This document shows, piece after piece, positions 1 through 9,664 of a DNA stretch of 64,000 nt. Below the pieces are notes generated by a model. It did not search any database. It was given only the letters and a program-made list of their open reading frames with translations, and was not told the origin of the DNA. The stretch covers positions 310,001 through 374,000 of the forward strand of contig NZ_FQWQ01000006.1 in assembly GCF_900129725.1 (NCBI RefSeq). The letters run 5' to 3'. Both the position numbers and the translations under genes were made by a program. Numbering within the stretch: position 1 is the first letter of the stretch; every line of letters begins with the position of its first letter. This stretch comes from Chryseolinea serpens (GTDB taxonomy: Bacteria; Bacteroidota; Bacteroidia; Cytophagales; Cyclobacteriaceae).

Positions 1-1365
1 AGCATTCAAACCTACGACCAGTTTCGCGAGCGCATTCCCATTCACACCTACGAAGAGACCTATCCTTACATCGAACGGCTCATGAAAGGTGAGCAGAACA
101 TTCTGTGGCCCTCGGAAATCAAGTGGTTCTCCAAGTCGTCGGGCACCACCAATGCACGCAGCAAGTTCATCCCGGTGTCGCAGGAGGCTTTGGAAGATTG
201 TCATTTCAAAGGGGGCAAGGATTTGCTCTCCATTTATGTGAACAATTTTCCGGAAACGAAGCTTTTCGATGGCAAAGGCCTTGCCGTGGGCGGAAGTCAC
301 CAGATCAATGAACTTGATCCAAGTGCATCGTCCTACTACGGCGACGTGTCGGCCGTGATCATGCAGAACCTTCCGCCTTGGGCGCAGTTCATTCGCACAC
401 CAAGTCTGGAAACGGCGTTGATGGGCAATTGGGAAGAGAAAATAGAAAAGCTGGCGCGGGAAACGGCCAAGACCAATGTCACCAACATTGCCGGTGTGCC
501 GACGTGGACGGTGCTGCTCATTCAAAAAATCGTGGAGCTCGAAAAGAAAAGCAGCATCCTCGAAGTGTGGCCCAACCTGGAAGTTTTCTTTCATGGCGCC
601 GTATCGTTCGCGCCCTACCGCTCCCTTTTCCAATCGCTTATTCCCGCCGAAAAGATGCAGTATTGGGAAACCTACAATGCCAGCGAAGGCTTTTTTGGCA
701 TTCAGGATCAGAAGAATTCAGAAGAGCTCCTGCTGATGCTGGACTATGGTATCTTCTACGAGTTCATTCCCGCCCACGAGCTGGACAAGGAACATCCCCG
801 CGCCGTGCGCTTGGGTGAAGTGGAGTTAGATAAAAATTATGCGATGGTCATCTCCACCAATTCGGGTCTGTGGCGCTACAACCTGGGCGATACTGTAAAA
901 TTCACGTCACTATCGCCCTACCGGATAAAGATCACGGGACGCACCAAACATTTCATGAATGCATTCGGCGAAGAGGTGATTGTGGAGAACGCCGAGGCCG
1001 CCATCACAAAAGCCTGTGAAGCAACCGGCGCCGTGATCGACAACTTTACGGCTGCGCCCGTCTATCTCGAAGAAGGCAAGCAAGGCCGTCACGAATGGAT
1101 CATTGAATTTAAAGTAGAGCCTCCAACGCTCCCCGCCTTCGCCCACGAGCTCGATGAAGCATTGCGCTCCATCAACTCAGATTACGACGCCAAGCGTCAT
1201 CACAACCTGGCGCTCATCGCACCAAAAATCCACAGCGTGCGGGAAGGCACGTTCTATAACTGGATGAAGCGCCGCGGAAAACTGGGTGGTCAAAACAAGG
1301 TTCCCCGCCTTGCCAATTCACGCGAGTATGTCGATGACATCCTCAGCATGATGCGGGAGTCCTGA
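1..1365 (+). CDS. GH3 auxin-responsive-promoter family protein (5' truncated)
   Basis: The reading frame is open from base 1, so the N-terminus lies outside the window and about 454 residues are visible. The first ATG in view, at base 82, is internal. GH3 proteins are adenylate-forming enzymes that activate carboxylic acids and, in plants, conjugate them to amino acids. Here SSGTT followed by a basic stretch (about bases 136-170) resembles the ATP-binding P-loop of the ANL superfamily. YNASEGFFG, RYNLGDTVKF and ITGRTKHFMNAFGEE are typical GH3 core motifs. Bacterial members are common in Bacteroidota but their substrate is unknown. It converges on the next gene with a 10-nt gap. Family assignment is firm; substrate is unknown. 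Confidence 0.88.
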   Translation, partial: SIQTYDQFRERIPIHTYEETYPYIERLMKGEQNILWPSEIKWFSKSSGTTNARSKFIPVSQEALEDCHFKGGKDLLSIYVNNFPETKLFDGKGLAVGGSHQINELDPSASSYYGDVSAVIMQNLPPWAQFIRTPSLETALMGNWEEKIEKLARETAKTNVTNIAGVPTWTVLLIQKIVELEKKSSILEVWPNLEVFFHGAVSFAPYRSLFQSLIPAEKMQYWETYNASEGFFGIQDQKNSEELLLMLDYGIFYEFIPAHELDKEHPRAVRLGEVELDKNYAMVISTNSGLWRYNLGDTVKFTSLSPYRIKITGRTKHFMNAFGEEVIVENAEAAITKACEATGAVIDNFTAAPVYLEEGKQGRHEWIIEFKVEPPTLPAFAHELDEALRSINSDYDAKRHHNLALIAPKIHSVREGTFYNWMKRRGKLGGQNKVPRLANSREYVDDILSMMRES

Positions 1366-1375
1366 CATCAAAAAA

Positions 1376-2296
1376 TTATTTCTTCACGATGGTGTAGGTG
1401 ATCTGTGTTAAGATCTCCATGGGAACATCCATGTCTGTCGGGATCATGCCCCCGGCCAGGAGGGTCATTTTTCCTTTTAGGGTAGAGGTGATGTGTATTT
1501 CGGTTGGCCAGCCCGTCTTGGCATTCACATCTGCCTTGGTGGCTTGGTTGCCTGCCAGATCCATTTTCGCCTGGATGCCACCCGGCATGTTCACGGTCTT
1601 GTTCTTGTCGAGCGTGGCAAAGGTGGCGTCGTTGTTCACTTTCGCAGCGTCGCCGGCCAGGTTGGCCAGACTCCAGGTGTTGTTGGATTCGATCGGAAAA
1701 TCCATGGGGAAAGCATTTTTCGAGAACCAGGTATCGCCTTGTTTAACTTTCTTGTCGCTGTAATATACCATGGCTTGTTCCAGGCTGTTCTTCAGCGATT
1801 TCTTTCCCATCATTTGCTCCATAACGATCTTCATTTGCGCCAGGGTGGCCTCATCCAGACCGAGGTCGTCCATGCCGGTCCACAGGTTGTCTGAATTTTC
1901 TACTTCTACGATCCCTTGTTTGCTGATGCTGATCAGGACAATCTTATTCATCATCGACTTCAGCACTTTGTTCTCTGTGTTTTCGCTGTCTCCCTCCGTG
2001 TCCATCGCCTTTTCGCCCATAACCGATTTGAGACTGGATTTCAACTTCAAAAATCGCATCTCCAGCTTTGCTCCCGTGGCGGTGACGGCGGTCACTTTAT
2101 ATTTCATCTGACCCGAGATCAAATTTTCAGCAACCTGGTCCATGCCCATTATGCTTTGCTTAATGGTTTGATTGGTGGTTTGATTCAGCGTGTACTCGTC
2201 GCCCACCTTAAAAACGTATTCCAACTTCACTTCCTTGGCTGGAAATGTAAAGGCCGATGCCGCCAGAAATATTAAGACAAACCCAATTCTTTTCAT
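1376..2296 (-). CDS. exported DUF6263-like protein of unknown function
   Basis: About 306 residues. The start at 2296 was chosen because it opens directly into a signal peptide (MKRIGFVLIFLAASAFTFPA). The longer frame to 2371 adds 25 residues that do not look like a leader. The mature part begins with VKLEYVFKVGDEYTLNQTTNQ and continues as alternating beta-strand-like segments, as in the DUF6263 family of Bacteroidota exported proteins, for which no function is established. It lies downstream of radA in the same orientation with a 78-nt gap. The family name is a recollection of pattern, not a search result. Confidence 0.7.
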   Translation of the reverse strand: MKRIGFVLIFLAASAFTFPAKEVKLEYVFKVGDEYTLNQTTNQTIKQSIMGMDQVAENLISGQMKYKVTAVTATGAKLEMRFLKLKSSLKSVMGEKAMDTEGDSENTENKVLKSMMNKIVLISISKQGIVEVENSDNLWTGMDDLGLDEATLAQMKIVMEQMMGKKSLKNSLEQAMVYYSDKKVKQGDTWFSKNAFPMDFPIESNNTWSLANLAGDAAKVNNDATFATLDKNKTVNMPGGIQAKMDLAGNQATKADVNAKTGWPTEIHITSTLKGKMTLLAGGMIPTDMDVPMEILTQITYTIVKK

Positions 2297-2374
2297 TTGT
2301 AAAAATTTTAAAGGATAACGAATTACGATAAAAATAGCATTCAAAACCATCACCCGCTGGATCGATGCCAAGCA

Positions 2375-3748
2375 CTAGCCAAACAAATCCTCAAAAACTT
2401 CGGTCAGTTTCCCAAAGGATTTGATCGCGATTTTTGTATTCTTCAAACCGATCGCCTTCTGACTGTATTTTGAAATATAGATCTCCTGGAAACCCAGCTT
2501 CTCCGCCTCGGATATGCGCTGGTCAATTTTATTTACCGCCCGCAATTCTCCACCCAATCCGACTTCGGCCGCAAAACAAATTTTGTCCGATATGGAGATC
2601 TCCTCCATGGAAGAGATAATGGAAATGCACACCGCCAGGTCAATGGCCGGATCCTCCACTTTGATGCCGCCGGCCATGTTAAGAAAAACATCCTGCGTAC
2701 CCATGCGGAACCCGCAGCGTTTCTCGAGCACGGCCAGCAGCATGTTCAAACGCTTTTGATCAAAGCCAGTAGGCGTGCGCTGCGGCGTGCCATAGGACGC
2801 CGGGCTCACCAGCGATTGTATTTCGATGAGCAGCGGCCGGTTGCCTTCTATCGTCGCGCCAATGGTGACGCCGCTGATGGGTCCGTCTTTTTGTGATATC
2901 AGTATTTCCGAGGGGTTGCTGACCTCGCGCAGGCCAGTGCCCAACATTTCATAGATGCCGATCTCCGACGTAGAGCCAAAACGGTTTTTTGTTGTTCGCA
3001 AAATGCGATAGGCCAGGTGGCGGTCGCCTTCAAATTGCAGCACGGTGTCAACCATATGTTCCAACACTTTGGGGCCGGCCAGCATGCCGTCTTTGGTGAT
3101 GTGACCGATCAGAAAAACGGGTGTCGCGGTTTCCTTGGCAAACTTCATCAACTCGCCCGTGCACTGCCGCACTTGCCCGATGCTGCCAGCGGTAGAATCC
3201 AGTTGCGCCGAGTGCAAGGTTTGGATGGAGTCGATGATTAGTACGTGGGGTTCCACCGTTTCGATCGCCAGAAAAATGCTCTTCGTGTTGGTCTCTGTCA
3301 GGATATAAAAATTCTCCGACGTGTTGCCCAATCGCTCGGCGCGCATTTTGATTTGTTGTTCGCTTTCCTCACCGGACACATAGAGCACCCGTTGTTTTTT
3401 TAGCAACAAGCCCACTTGCAACATGAGGGTCGATTTCCCAATGCCCGGTTCGCCGCCGATGAGCACGAGCGACCCGGGAACAATGCCACCCCCCAACACC
3501 CGGTTCAATTCTTCATCGATAGAGTGGATGCGGATCTCCTCGGTGGATTCGATCTCGTTTAGCGTCTTTGCCCTCATGGCCTTCGAGCGCGTCGACTCCT
3601 GGCGCCACTCGGTTTTGGGGCCTTCGTCTTTTGTGATCACCTCCTCCACGAACGTATTCCACGCGCTGCACGAAGGACATTTTCCAAGCCATTTAGCCGA
3701 CTCGTAGCCACAGGATTGACAAAAAAAGGTTGTTTTAGTTTTCGCCAT
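2375..3748 (-). CDS. radA: DNA repair/recombination protein RadA
   Basis: 457 residues, the usual length. RadA (Sms) is a RecA-related, hexameric DnaB-like helicase that promotes branch migration during recombinational repair. Three parts are visible in order: a C4 zinc finger with cysteines 10, 13, 24 and 27; a RecA-type ATPase with Walker A GEPGIGKS near 99-106, Walker B VLIIDSIQT near 169-177 and the RadA-specific KNRFG motif at 254-258; and a C-terminal Lon-protease-like domain lacking the catalytic serine-lysine setting, as in all RadA. It is transcribed divergently from the DUF3857 cluster across a 98-nt AT-rich gap. Confidence 0.96.
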   Translation of the reverse strand: MAKTKTTFFCQSCGYESAKWLGKCPSCSAWNTFVEEVITKDEGPKTEWRQESTRSKAMRAKTLNEIESTEEIRIHSIDEELNRVLGGGIVPGSLVLIGGEPGIGKSTLMLQVGLLLKKQRVLYVSGEESEQQIKMRAERLGNTSENFYILTETNTKSIFLAIETVEPHVLIIDSIQTLHSAQLDSTAGSIGQVRQCTGELMKFAKETATPVFLIGHITKDGMLAGPKVLEHMVDTVLQFEGDRHLAYRILRTTKNRFGSTSEIGIYEMLGTGLREVSNPSEILISQKDGPISGVTIGATIEGNRPLLIEIQSLVSPASYGTPQRTPTGFDQKRLNMLLAVLEKRCGFRMGTQDVFLNMAGGIKVEDPAIDLAVCISIISSMEEISISDKICFAAEVGLGGELRAVNKIDQRISEAEKLGFQEIYISKYSQKAIGLKNTKIAIKSFGKLTEVFEDLFG

Positions 3749-3846
3749 GTTGGGGTGTAAACTTACTAAAGTATCCCTGCTGAAAAGTAGAAATATTATA
3801 ATTCAATATTTTTTTTAATCTTGCATTTTCTAAACCTAATAGTTGC

Positions 3847-5784
3847 ATGAAATCGGTGTTTTTAGGACTATTCGTCCTCGTTGTGTGTACTGTCTACGCA
3901 CAAAAATCGCCTATCAAATTTGGCGTAATTCCCCAGGAAGATCTCAAAATGACAACCTATGACATGGATACCTCCGCGGAGGCCGTCATGCTCACGAATT
4001 ATGGATCAGCATACATCGTTATCAGCACCGGGAATGCCTCCCTGGTATATGAGCGGCACGTGCGGATCAAGATCCTGAAAAAGGGTGGATTGGATTGGGC
4101 CAATGTTTCCATTCCTTTATATCATTCCGGAAGCAACGAAGAGCATGTCACCCGCTTGAAAGCCTCCACCTACAATTTGGAGAACGGAAAAATAGTGGAG
4201 ACCGAGATGGAGAAAACAAGCATCTTCAAGGAGAAGCATAGCCGTAGCATCAATCTTCAGAAGTTTTCACTCCCCAATGTAAAAGAAGGCTCCATCATCG
4301 AATACAGCTACACGCTCAATTCGGATTTTCTCACGTCCTTTCCCAATTGGCAATTTCAATATGATATCCCGGTCCGCTGGAGCGAATACTGGGCGCTTTT
4401 GCCGGACTTCTTAGTATTCCAAAAATACATGCAGGGCTACATCACGCCGGCGGTCTATGAAGTAAAGGACTTTTCGCGCGACGGCTACCGGGAAGCCGGC
4501 CATCATTGGATTTCCAAGAATGTGCCCGCCTTCAAAGAGGAACCTTTCATGACTTGCGAGGATGACTATGTTTCGAAAATAAACATGGCCCTCTCTCATA
4601 TCACGATGCCCAACCAGATGGTGCGCGAGATCATGGGCAGCTGGTCAGGTCTCAACAACAAATTGATCGACAGCGACGACTTTGGCAAAGTGATCACCGG
4701 CTCGGGGTTCTTAAAAACAAAGGCGAGAGAGCTCACCACCGGTATGACCGACCCCATGCAAAAAGTGACCGCCATCTTTAGCTATGTTCAGCAAACCCTG
4801 GAATGGGACGGCACGAAAGACAAATATCCCGACAACCTGAAGAAAGTATTCGACGATAAAAAGGGTACTGCCGCGGACATCAACTTCATTGTGGCAGCGA
4901 TGTTGGAAAAAGTGGACGTGCCGGCCGATATGGTTCTGCTGAGCACTCGCGACCACGGTTTCATTCGTCAACAGTACCCGATGGACGACCAGTTGAATTA
5001 TGCGATCGTGTCGGTGATACTCGGCGACAAAGTGTTGTTGCTGGACGCTACTGAAAAATATTTGCCTATGGGCGTTTTGCCCGAACGCTGTCTCAACGGC
5101 GAAGGGCTCGTGATCTCCAAAACGCGTCACGGGTGGATGGAGATCAAACCCAAGGCGAAGTCACGCACCGCTATAAATTCCGACCTCGTGATCAGCGCCG
5201 AGGGAGAGTTGAAAGGGAAAATGTCATTCTCCTATGACGGTTATGCCGCCCAGAAACTGCGCAAAGACTATTTCAAAAACGGGGAAGCCGACTATCTGAA
5301 TGAATTCCTGTCGGACAAGACCTGGGAAGTCGAGAAAACCGAATTTCAAAACATGAAAGAGATCGACAAATCGCCGCGTCAATCACACGAACTGGTGGTG
5401 CGCGAACACGCGACGACCGCCGGCGATGTGATCTACTTGAACCCCATGCTTTCCGAGCAAATCACCGACAATATCTTTAAAGCCGAAACGCGCGAATACC
5501 CGGTGGATTTCGGCAAGCCCCTGGAGCAGACCTACATGGCACGGTTCACACTTCCTGAAAACTATGTAGTAGACGAAATGCCAAAACCCAAAGTGGTTAC
5601 GCTGCCCAACAACGCGGCCAAGTATACCTACAACGTGACGCAAATGGGCAACGTCGTGAGTGTGGTCAGCATGTTGCAAATCAACAAGAGCATGTTTGTC
5701 CAGGACGAATATCCTCATCTCCGGGAGTTGTATAACCTGGTGATCGCCAAACAGGCAGAGCAGATCGTGCTGAAGAAAAAATAG
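3847..5784 (+). CDS. exported DUF3857 / transglutaminase-like protein, catalytic residues replaced (copy 1)
   Basis: 645 residues with a signal peptide ending near AQ19-K20. The architecture follows DUF3857 (about 60-230) plus a transglutaminase-like core (about 300-420) and a C-terminal beta-rich region. In papain-like transglutaminase cores the motif is GDC...FNH...D. Here the Cys position reads G-T-A (Ala342), the His position reads LNY (Tyr385), and only Asp400 in LLLDAT remains, so I infer no thiol hydrolase activity. The family is periplasmic in Bacteroidota and its function is unknown. It is first of three consecutive related genes, 2 nt ahead of a very similar paralogue, which suggests tandem duplication and one transcript. 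Confidence 0.88.
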   Translation: MKSVFLGLFVLVVCTVYAQKSPIKFGVIPQEDLKMTTYDMDTSAEAVMLTNYGSAYIVISTGNASLVYERHVRIKILKKGGLDWANVSIPLYHSGSNEEHVTRLKASTYNLENGKIVETEMEKTSIFKEKHSRSINLQKFSLPNVKEGSIIEYSYTLNSDFLTSFPNWQFQYDIPVRWSEYWALLPDFLVFQKYMQGYITPAVYEVKDFSRDGYREAGHHWISKNVPAFKEEPFMTCEDDYVSKINMALSHITMPNQMVREIMGSWSGLNNKLIDSDDFGKVITGSGFLKTKARELTTGMTDPMQKVTAIFSYVQQTLEWDGTKDKYPDNLKKVFDDKKGTAADINFIVAAMLEKVDVPADMVLLSTRDHGFIRQQYPMDDQLNYAIVSVILGDKVLLLDATEKYLPMGVLPERCLNGEGLVISKTRHGWMEIKPKAKSRTAINSDLVISAEGELKGKMSFSYDGYAAQKLRKDYFKNGEADYLNEFLSDKTWEVEKTEFQNMKEIDKSPRQSHELVVREHATTAGDVIYLNPMLSEQITDNIFKAETREYPVDFGKPLEQTYMARFTLPENYVVDEMPKPKVVTLPNNAAKYTYNVTQMGNVVSVVSMLQINKSMFVQDEYPHLRELYNLVIAKQAEQIVLKKK

Positions 5785-5786
5785 GA

Positions 5787-7730
5787 ATGAAAGCGCTGCT
5801 GTTTTCAGGTTTCCTTGCCTTGACGGTGTGTCATGTTTGTGCGCAGAAATCGCCCATTTTGTACGGGATAATTCCGTTGGAAGATCTCAAAATGACCACC
5901 TACCCCTTGGATACCTCTGCAGTCGCCGTTGTTCTCACAGACTTTGGCAAGGTCTACACCTCCATCAATGCCGTTGATGTGCGATTGACTTACGAGCGTC
6001 ATGTGCGCATTAAGATCCTAAAAAAAGAGGGTCTGAATTGGGCGAATTTTATTATTCCACTATTTCACGATGGTGGGCATGAAGAACGCATCACGCGACT
6101 GAGGGCAAGCACGTTTAACCTCGAGCACGGGAAACTGGTGGAGACCGAAATGGAAAAATCCAGTGTATTCAAAGAACATCATAGCCATAACATCAACCTT
6201 CAGAAATTTACTTTTCCGAACGTTAAAGAGGGTTCTGTTCTTGAACTGAATGTAACGATAGCGTCTGATTTTTTGACCGCTTTTCCCAATTGGCAATTTC
6301 AGTTTGACATTCCCGTGCGCTGGAGTGAGTATTGGGCATTTTTGCACGAATTCTTTGTGTTCGAGAAATATATGCAAGGCTATGTCCCCACCACGCTGTA
6401 TGAAGTGGAGACCGTAAATCATACCGACTACGTGGAGTTCGCCCACCATTGGATTTCCAAAAATGTGCCCGCTTTCAAAGCAGAGCCCTTTATGACCTGC
6501 AAGAATGACTACTTCTCTAAAATAAACATTGCGCTTTCGCATGTGTCATTTCGCAATGAGATGCCACTGGAGATCATGAGCAGTTGGGAGCGTCTCAGCG
6601 ATAGATTGGTTGATCATGATGAATTCGGTAAGATGATAACGGGGTCGGGATTCCTAAAGGCTAAAGCTCTGGAGGTGACAGCCGGTCTAACCGATCCCGA
6701 GCAAAAAGTGGAGGCGATATTTCGCTACGTTCAACAAACGCTGGAGTGGAACGAAATCAATGACAAATATCCCGACAACCTCAAAAAAGTATTCGAAGAT
6801 AAAAAAGGTTCAGCAGCCGACATCAATTTCGTAGTAGCTGCCCTGCTGGATAAAGTGGACATTCCCGTCGACATGGTTTTGCTCAGCACCCGCGATCACG
6901 GTTTTGTTCGCAAAATGTATCCCATGGACCGGCAATTGAATTATGCTATTGCGTCGGTAAAACTGGGCGACAAGCTGTTGTTGCTCGACGCCACCGAAAA
7001 ATATTTGCCCATAGGTATCTTGCCCGAACGTTGCCTCAACGGCGAGGGACTTGTTATCTCCAAGACGCGCTTCGGATGGATACCCATCGAGCCTAAGGTC
7101 AAGGCGCGTACCAGCATAAATTCCGACCTTGTTATCGATAGCCAGGGGGAGTTAAAGGGAAAAATGAGTTTCACCTATGATGGCTATGCCGCCCAGGAGC
7201 TTCGCAGCAATTATTTTAAAAAGGGCGAGTCTGCCTATTTAAAGGCATTCCTTTCAAAAAAATTGTGGACCGAGATTGAGAAAAGCGAATTTCAAAACCT
7301 AAGCGAGATCAAGAAGAATCCAAGACAGTCACACGACGTAGTCGTTAGCGAACACGTGACGATGTCCGGTGATTTGTTGTATTTAAATCCTATGCTTTCT
7401 GAGCAGATCCAGGAGAATGTTTTCAAGCTCGAAAATCGCGAATACCCGGTGGATTTTGGAAAACCCTTTGAGACAACTTACGTGGCGCGGTTCACGCTGC
7501 CCGACGATATCGTGGTGGACGAAATACCAAAACCCAAGTTGCTAACATTGCCGAATGGCGCCGCGAAGTATGCTTACAATGTAACACAGGCCGGCAATGT
7601 CCTGAACGTGGTGAGCTTGCTGCAGATCAACAAAAGTTTGTTTGATCAAACAGAATATCCCGACCTGCGGGAATTGTATAACCTGGTGGTTTCCAAACAG
7701 GCTGAACAAATTGTATTAAAAAAGAAATAA
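5787..7730 (+). CDS. exported DUF3857 / transglutaminase-like protein, catalytic residues replaced (copy 2)
   Basis: 647 residues, collinear with the preceding gene and highly similar throughout by eye (shared blocks include FPNWQFQ, DIPVRWSEYWA, LPERCLNGEGLVISKTR and PDLRELYNLV). The signal peptide ends near CAQ20. The Cys and His positions are again lost: KKGSAADINF stands where GDC is expected and QLNYAIASV where FNH is expected, while LLLDAT is kept. Both copies keep the same replacements, so the loss predates the duplication. Only 2 nt separate it from copy 1 and 4 nt from the next gene, which fits an operon. Periplasmic location is inferred. Confidence 0.88.
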   Translation: MKALLFSGFLALTVCHVCAQKSPILYGIIPLEDLKMTTYPLDTSAVAVVLTDFGKVYTSINAVDVRLTYERHVRIKILKKEGLNWANFIIPLFHDGGHEERITRLRASTFNLEHGKLVETEMEKSSVFKEHHSHNINLQKFTFPNVKEGSVLELNVTIASDFLTAFPNWQFQFDIPVRWSEYWAFLHEFFVFEKYMQGYVPTTLYEVETVNHTDYVEFAHHWISKNVPAFKAEPFMTCKNDYFSKINIALSHVSFRNEMPLEIMSSWERLSDRLVDHDEFGKMITGSGFLKAKALEVTAGLTDPEQKVEAIFRYVQQTLEWNEINDKYPDNLKKVFEDKKGSAADINFVVAALLDKVDIPVDMVLLSTRDHGFVRKMYPMDRQLNYAIASVKLGDKLLLLDATEKYLPIGILPERCLNGEGLVISKTRFGWIPIEPKVKARTSINSDLVIDSQGELKGKMSFTYDGYAAQELRSNYFKKGESAYLKAFLSKKLWTEIEKSEFQNLSEIKKNPRQSHDVVVSEHVTMSGDLLYLNPMLSEQIQENVFKLENREYPVDFGKPFETTYVARFTLPDDIVVDEIPKPKLLTLPNGAAKYAYNVTQAGNVLNVVSLLQINKSLFDQTEYPDLRELYNLVVSKQAEQIVLKKK

Positions 7731-7734
7731 AAAT

Positions 7735-9648
7735 ATGAGAGGGTTAATTCTTGTTATGATATGTTGGTCGGTTGCATCAGCATTCGCCAAAGATGCACCA
7801 AAGTTTCCGGTGAGCGCCATTTCCGAGGAAATGAAAAAAGATGTGAACGTGGTGTATCGTGAGGACCAGGCTGTCTTTTCCATCATCACGCGGAGCAAGG
7901 CCCTCTATCATGTTCACCAGGTCAAAACCATTCTGAATGCAAATGCCAAGGGCAACGCAAGCGAGGCGGTTTTCTATGACAAGTTGAAAAAGATCACATC
8001 GCTAAAAGCAACGGTCTACAATGCCGAGGGATTCGAGATCGCCAAGCTGAAGAACAGCGACATCCAGGATCGTAGTGTGTTCGACGGGATCACATTGTTC
8101 AGCGACAGCCGTGTGAAAAGTTTCGACCTTTCCCAGGGGACTTACCCTTACACTATCGAAATTGAATACGACCTGGAGTTTAAGTTTCTGTTTTTTATCC
8201 CTGATTTCTACGTTACCGTGGGTGAAAAGGGCTCCGTCGAGCATTCGCTCTACCGGCTGGAATATTCCGCCGCCAATCTCGCACCCCGCTACAAAACCTA
8301 CAATCTTCCAAAGCAGCCAGCCACCGAAAAGCGTCCCGATGGCAGTGGGTCAATTTCCTTCGAATTCACCAATGTGAAGCCGCTCAAGCTGGAGTCCTAT
8401 AGCGACGACCGGTATCAGCATCAATACATCGAGGCTGCGCCGACCAATTTTGAATACGAAAGCTATGTCGGCACCATGGATACCTGGGACAACTTCGGTC
8501 TTTGGATAAATTCCTTAAACAAAGGCCGCGACGTATTGCCCGAAGCCACCAAACAAAAAGTCAGAAGCCTGGCCGCGCAGGGAAAAACCGACGAAGAAAA
8601 AATCAAGATCATCTACGAATACCTCCAGGGAAAAACCCGCTATGTGAACATCCGTCTGGGCATCGGAGGGTATCAGCCTTTTGAAGCTTCTGTGGTGGAT
8701 CAAACAGGCTATGGCGACTGTAAGGCGTTGTCCAACTATATGGTGGCGATGTTGAAAGAAGTGGGCATCAAAGCGCACTATGCCTTGATCTTTTCGGGTG
8801 ATGAGCACCTGGAGATCGATCCAAAGTTTCCGCAAACCCAATTCAACCACGCCACGGTTTGTGTTCCGTTGAAAAAAGATACGGTATGGATGGAATGCAC
8901 CAGTCAAACCGATCCCTTCGGATACCAGGGCACGTTTACGGGCGACCGGCAAGCGTTGATCATCACCGACAACGGTGCCAAGGTGGTGAACACGCTGCGC
9001 TATCCCGCCGAAAAGAATTTGCAAACGCGTACGGCGGACGTATTTCTTCAACTCACCGGAGATGCCACGGCGAAAGTGAAAACCACCTACAGCGGGTTGA
9101 AATACGAAGACGATGGCTTGAACTTCATCCTCAACAATCAGTTCGACGAGCAAAAGAAATGGCTGCAACGAGTGATCGATATCCCCAGCTTTGATATCAC
9201 ATCCTTCAAGATGCAGAATCACAAAGACAAAATTCCATCGGCCGAAGTAGCCGTCGACCTTTCATTGAAGCGTTTTGCCACCGTGAGCGGCAAGCGCGTG
9301 TTCATCACCCCTAACCTGATGAATCGCTCAGCCTTCGTCCCTGAGAAGACCGAAAGCCGCAAAACCAAGGTCGTGCTTCACAACGCCTTTGTCGACCTGG
9401 ACACGATCCGTTACCATTTGCCCGAAGGCATCTATCCGGAATTCCTGCCCAAGCCTGTGACGTTGAAGTCTCGCTTTGGCGAATACCAAGCCGACTTTAA
9501 ATTGGATCAGAACGATCTCATCTATGTGCGTCGGTTGAAAGTCCAGCGCGGCGAATACCCTGCGGAATCGTACGCGGAATTTATGGACTTCTTCAAAAGC
9601 CTGAACCGGGCAGACAACACCAAGCTCGTCTTCCTCAGCAAAACCTAG
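7735..9648 (+). CDS. exported DUF3857 / transglutaminase-like protein with intact Cys-His
   Basis: 637 residues, signal peptide ending near FAK19. Its domain order matches the two preceding genes but the sequence is much more divergent. It retains the catalytic motifs: GYGDCK with Cys329 and FNHATV with His372. The acidic partner position reads WMECTS (Glu387 in place of the usual Asp). It may therefore be an active thiol peptidase or transglutaminase, while its two neighbours look inactive. Its start lies 4 nt after the previous stop, so it is probably co-transcribed. Substrate unknown. Confidence 0.87.
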   Translation: MRGLILVMICWSVASAFAKDAPKFPVSAISEEMKKDVNVVYREDQAVFSIITRSKALYHVHQVKTILNANAKGNASEAVFYDKLKKITSLKATVYNAEGFEIAKLKNSDIQDRSVFDGITLFSDSRVKSFDLSQGTYPYTIEIEYDLEFKFLFFIPDFYVTVGEKGSVEHSLYRLEYSAANLAPRYKTYNLPKQPATEKRPDGSGSISFEFTNVKPLKLESYSDDRYQHQYIEAAPTNFEYESYVGTMDTWDNFGLWINSLNKGRDVLPEATKQKVRSLAAQGKTDEEKIKIIYEYLQGKTRYVNIRLGIGGYQPFEASVVDQTGYGDCKALSNYMVAMLKEVGIKAHYALIFSGDEHLEIDPKFPQTQFNHATVCVPLKKDTVWMECTSQTDPFGYQGTFTGDRQALIITDNGAKVVNTLRYPAEKNLQTRTADVFLQLTGDATAKVKTTYSGLKYEDDGLNFILNNQFDEQKKWLQRVIDIPSFDITSFKMQNHKDKIPSAEVAVDLSLKRFATVSGKRVFITPNLMNRSAFVPEKTESRKTKVVLHNAFVDLDTIRYHLPEGIYPEFLPKPVTLKSRFGEYQADFKLDQNDLIYVRRLKVQRGEYPAESYAEFMDFFKSLNRADNTKLVFLSKT

Positions 9649-9664
9649 AGCAGAAATTATGTAA

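Noticed and set aside
4045-4062. Other CACGTG hexamers (also near 9946) as parS
   Set aside because: Only the central hexamer matches; flanking bases do not form the 14-bp palindrome.
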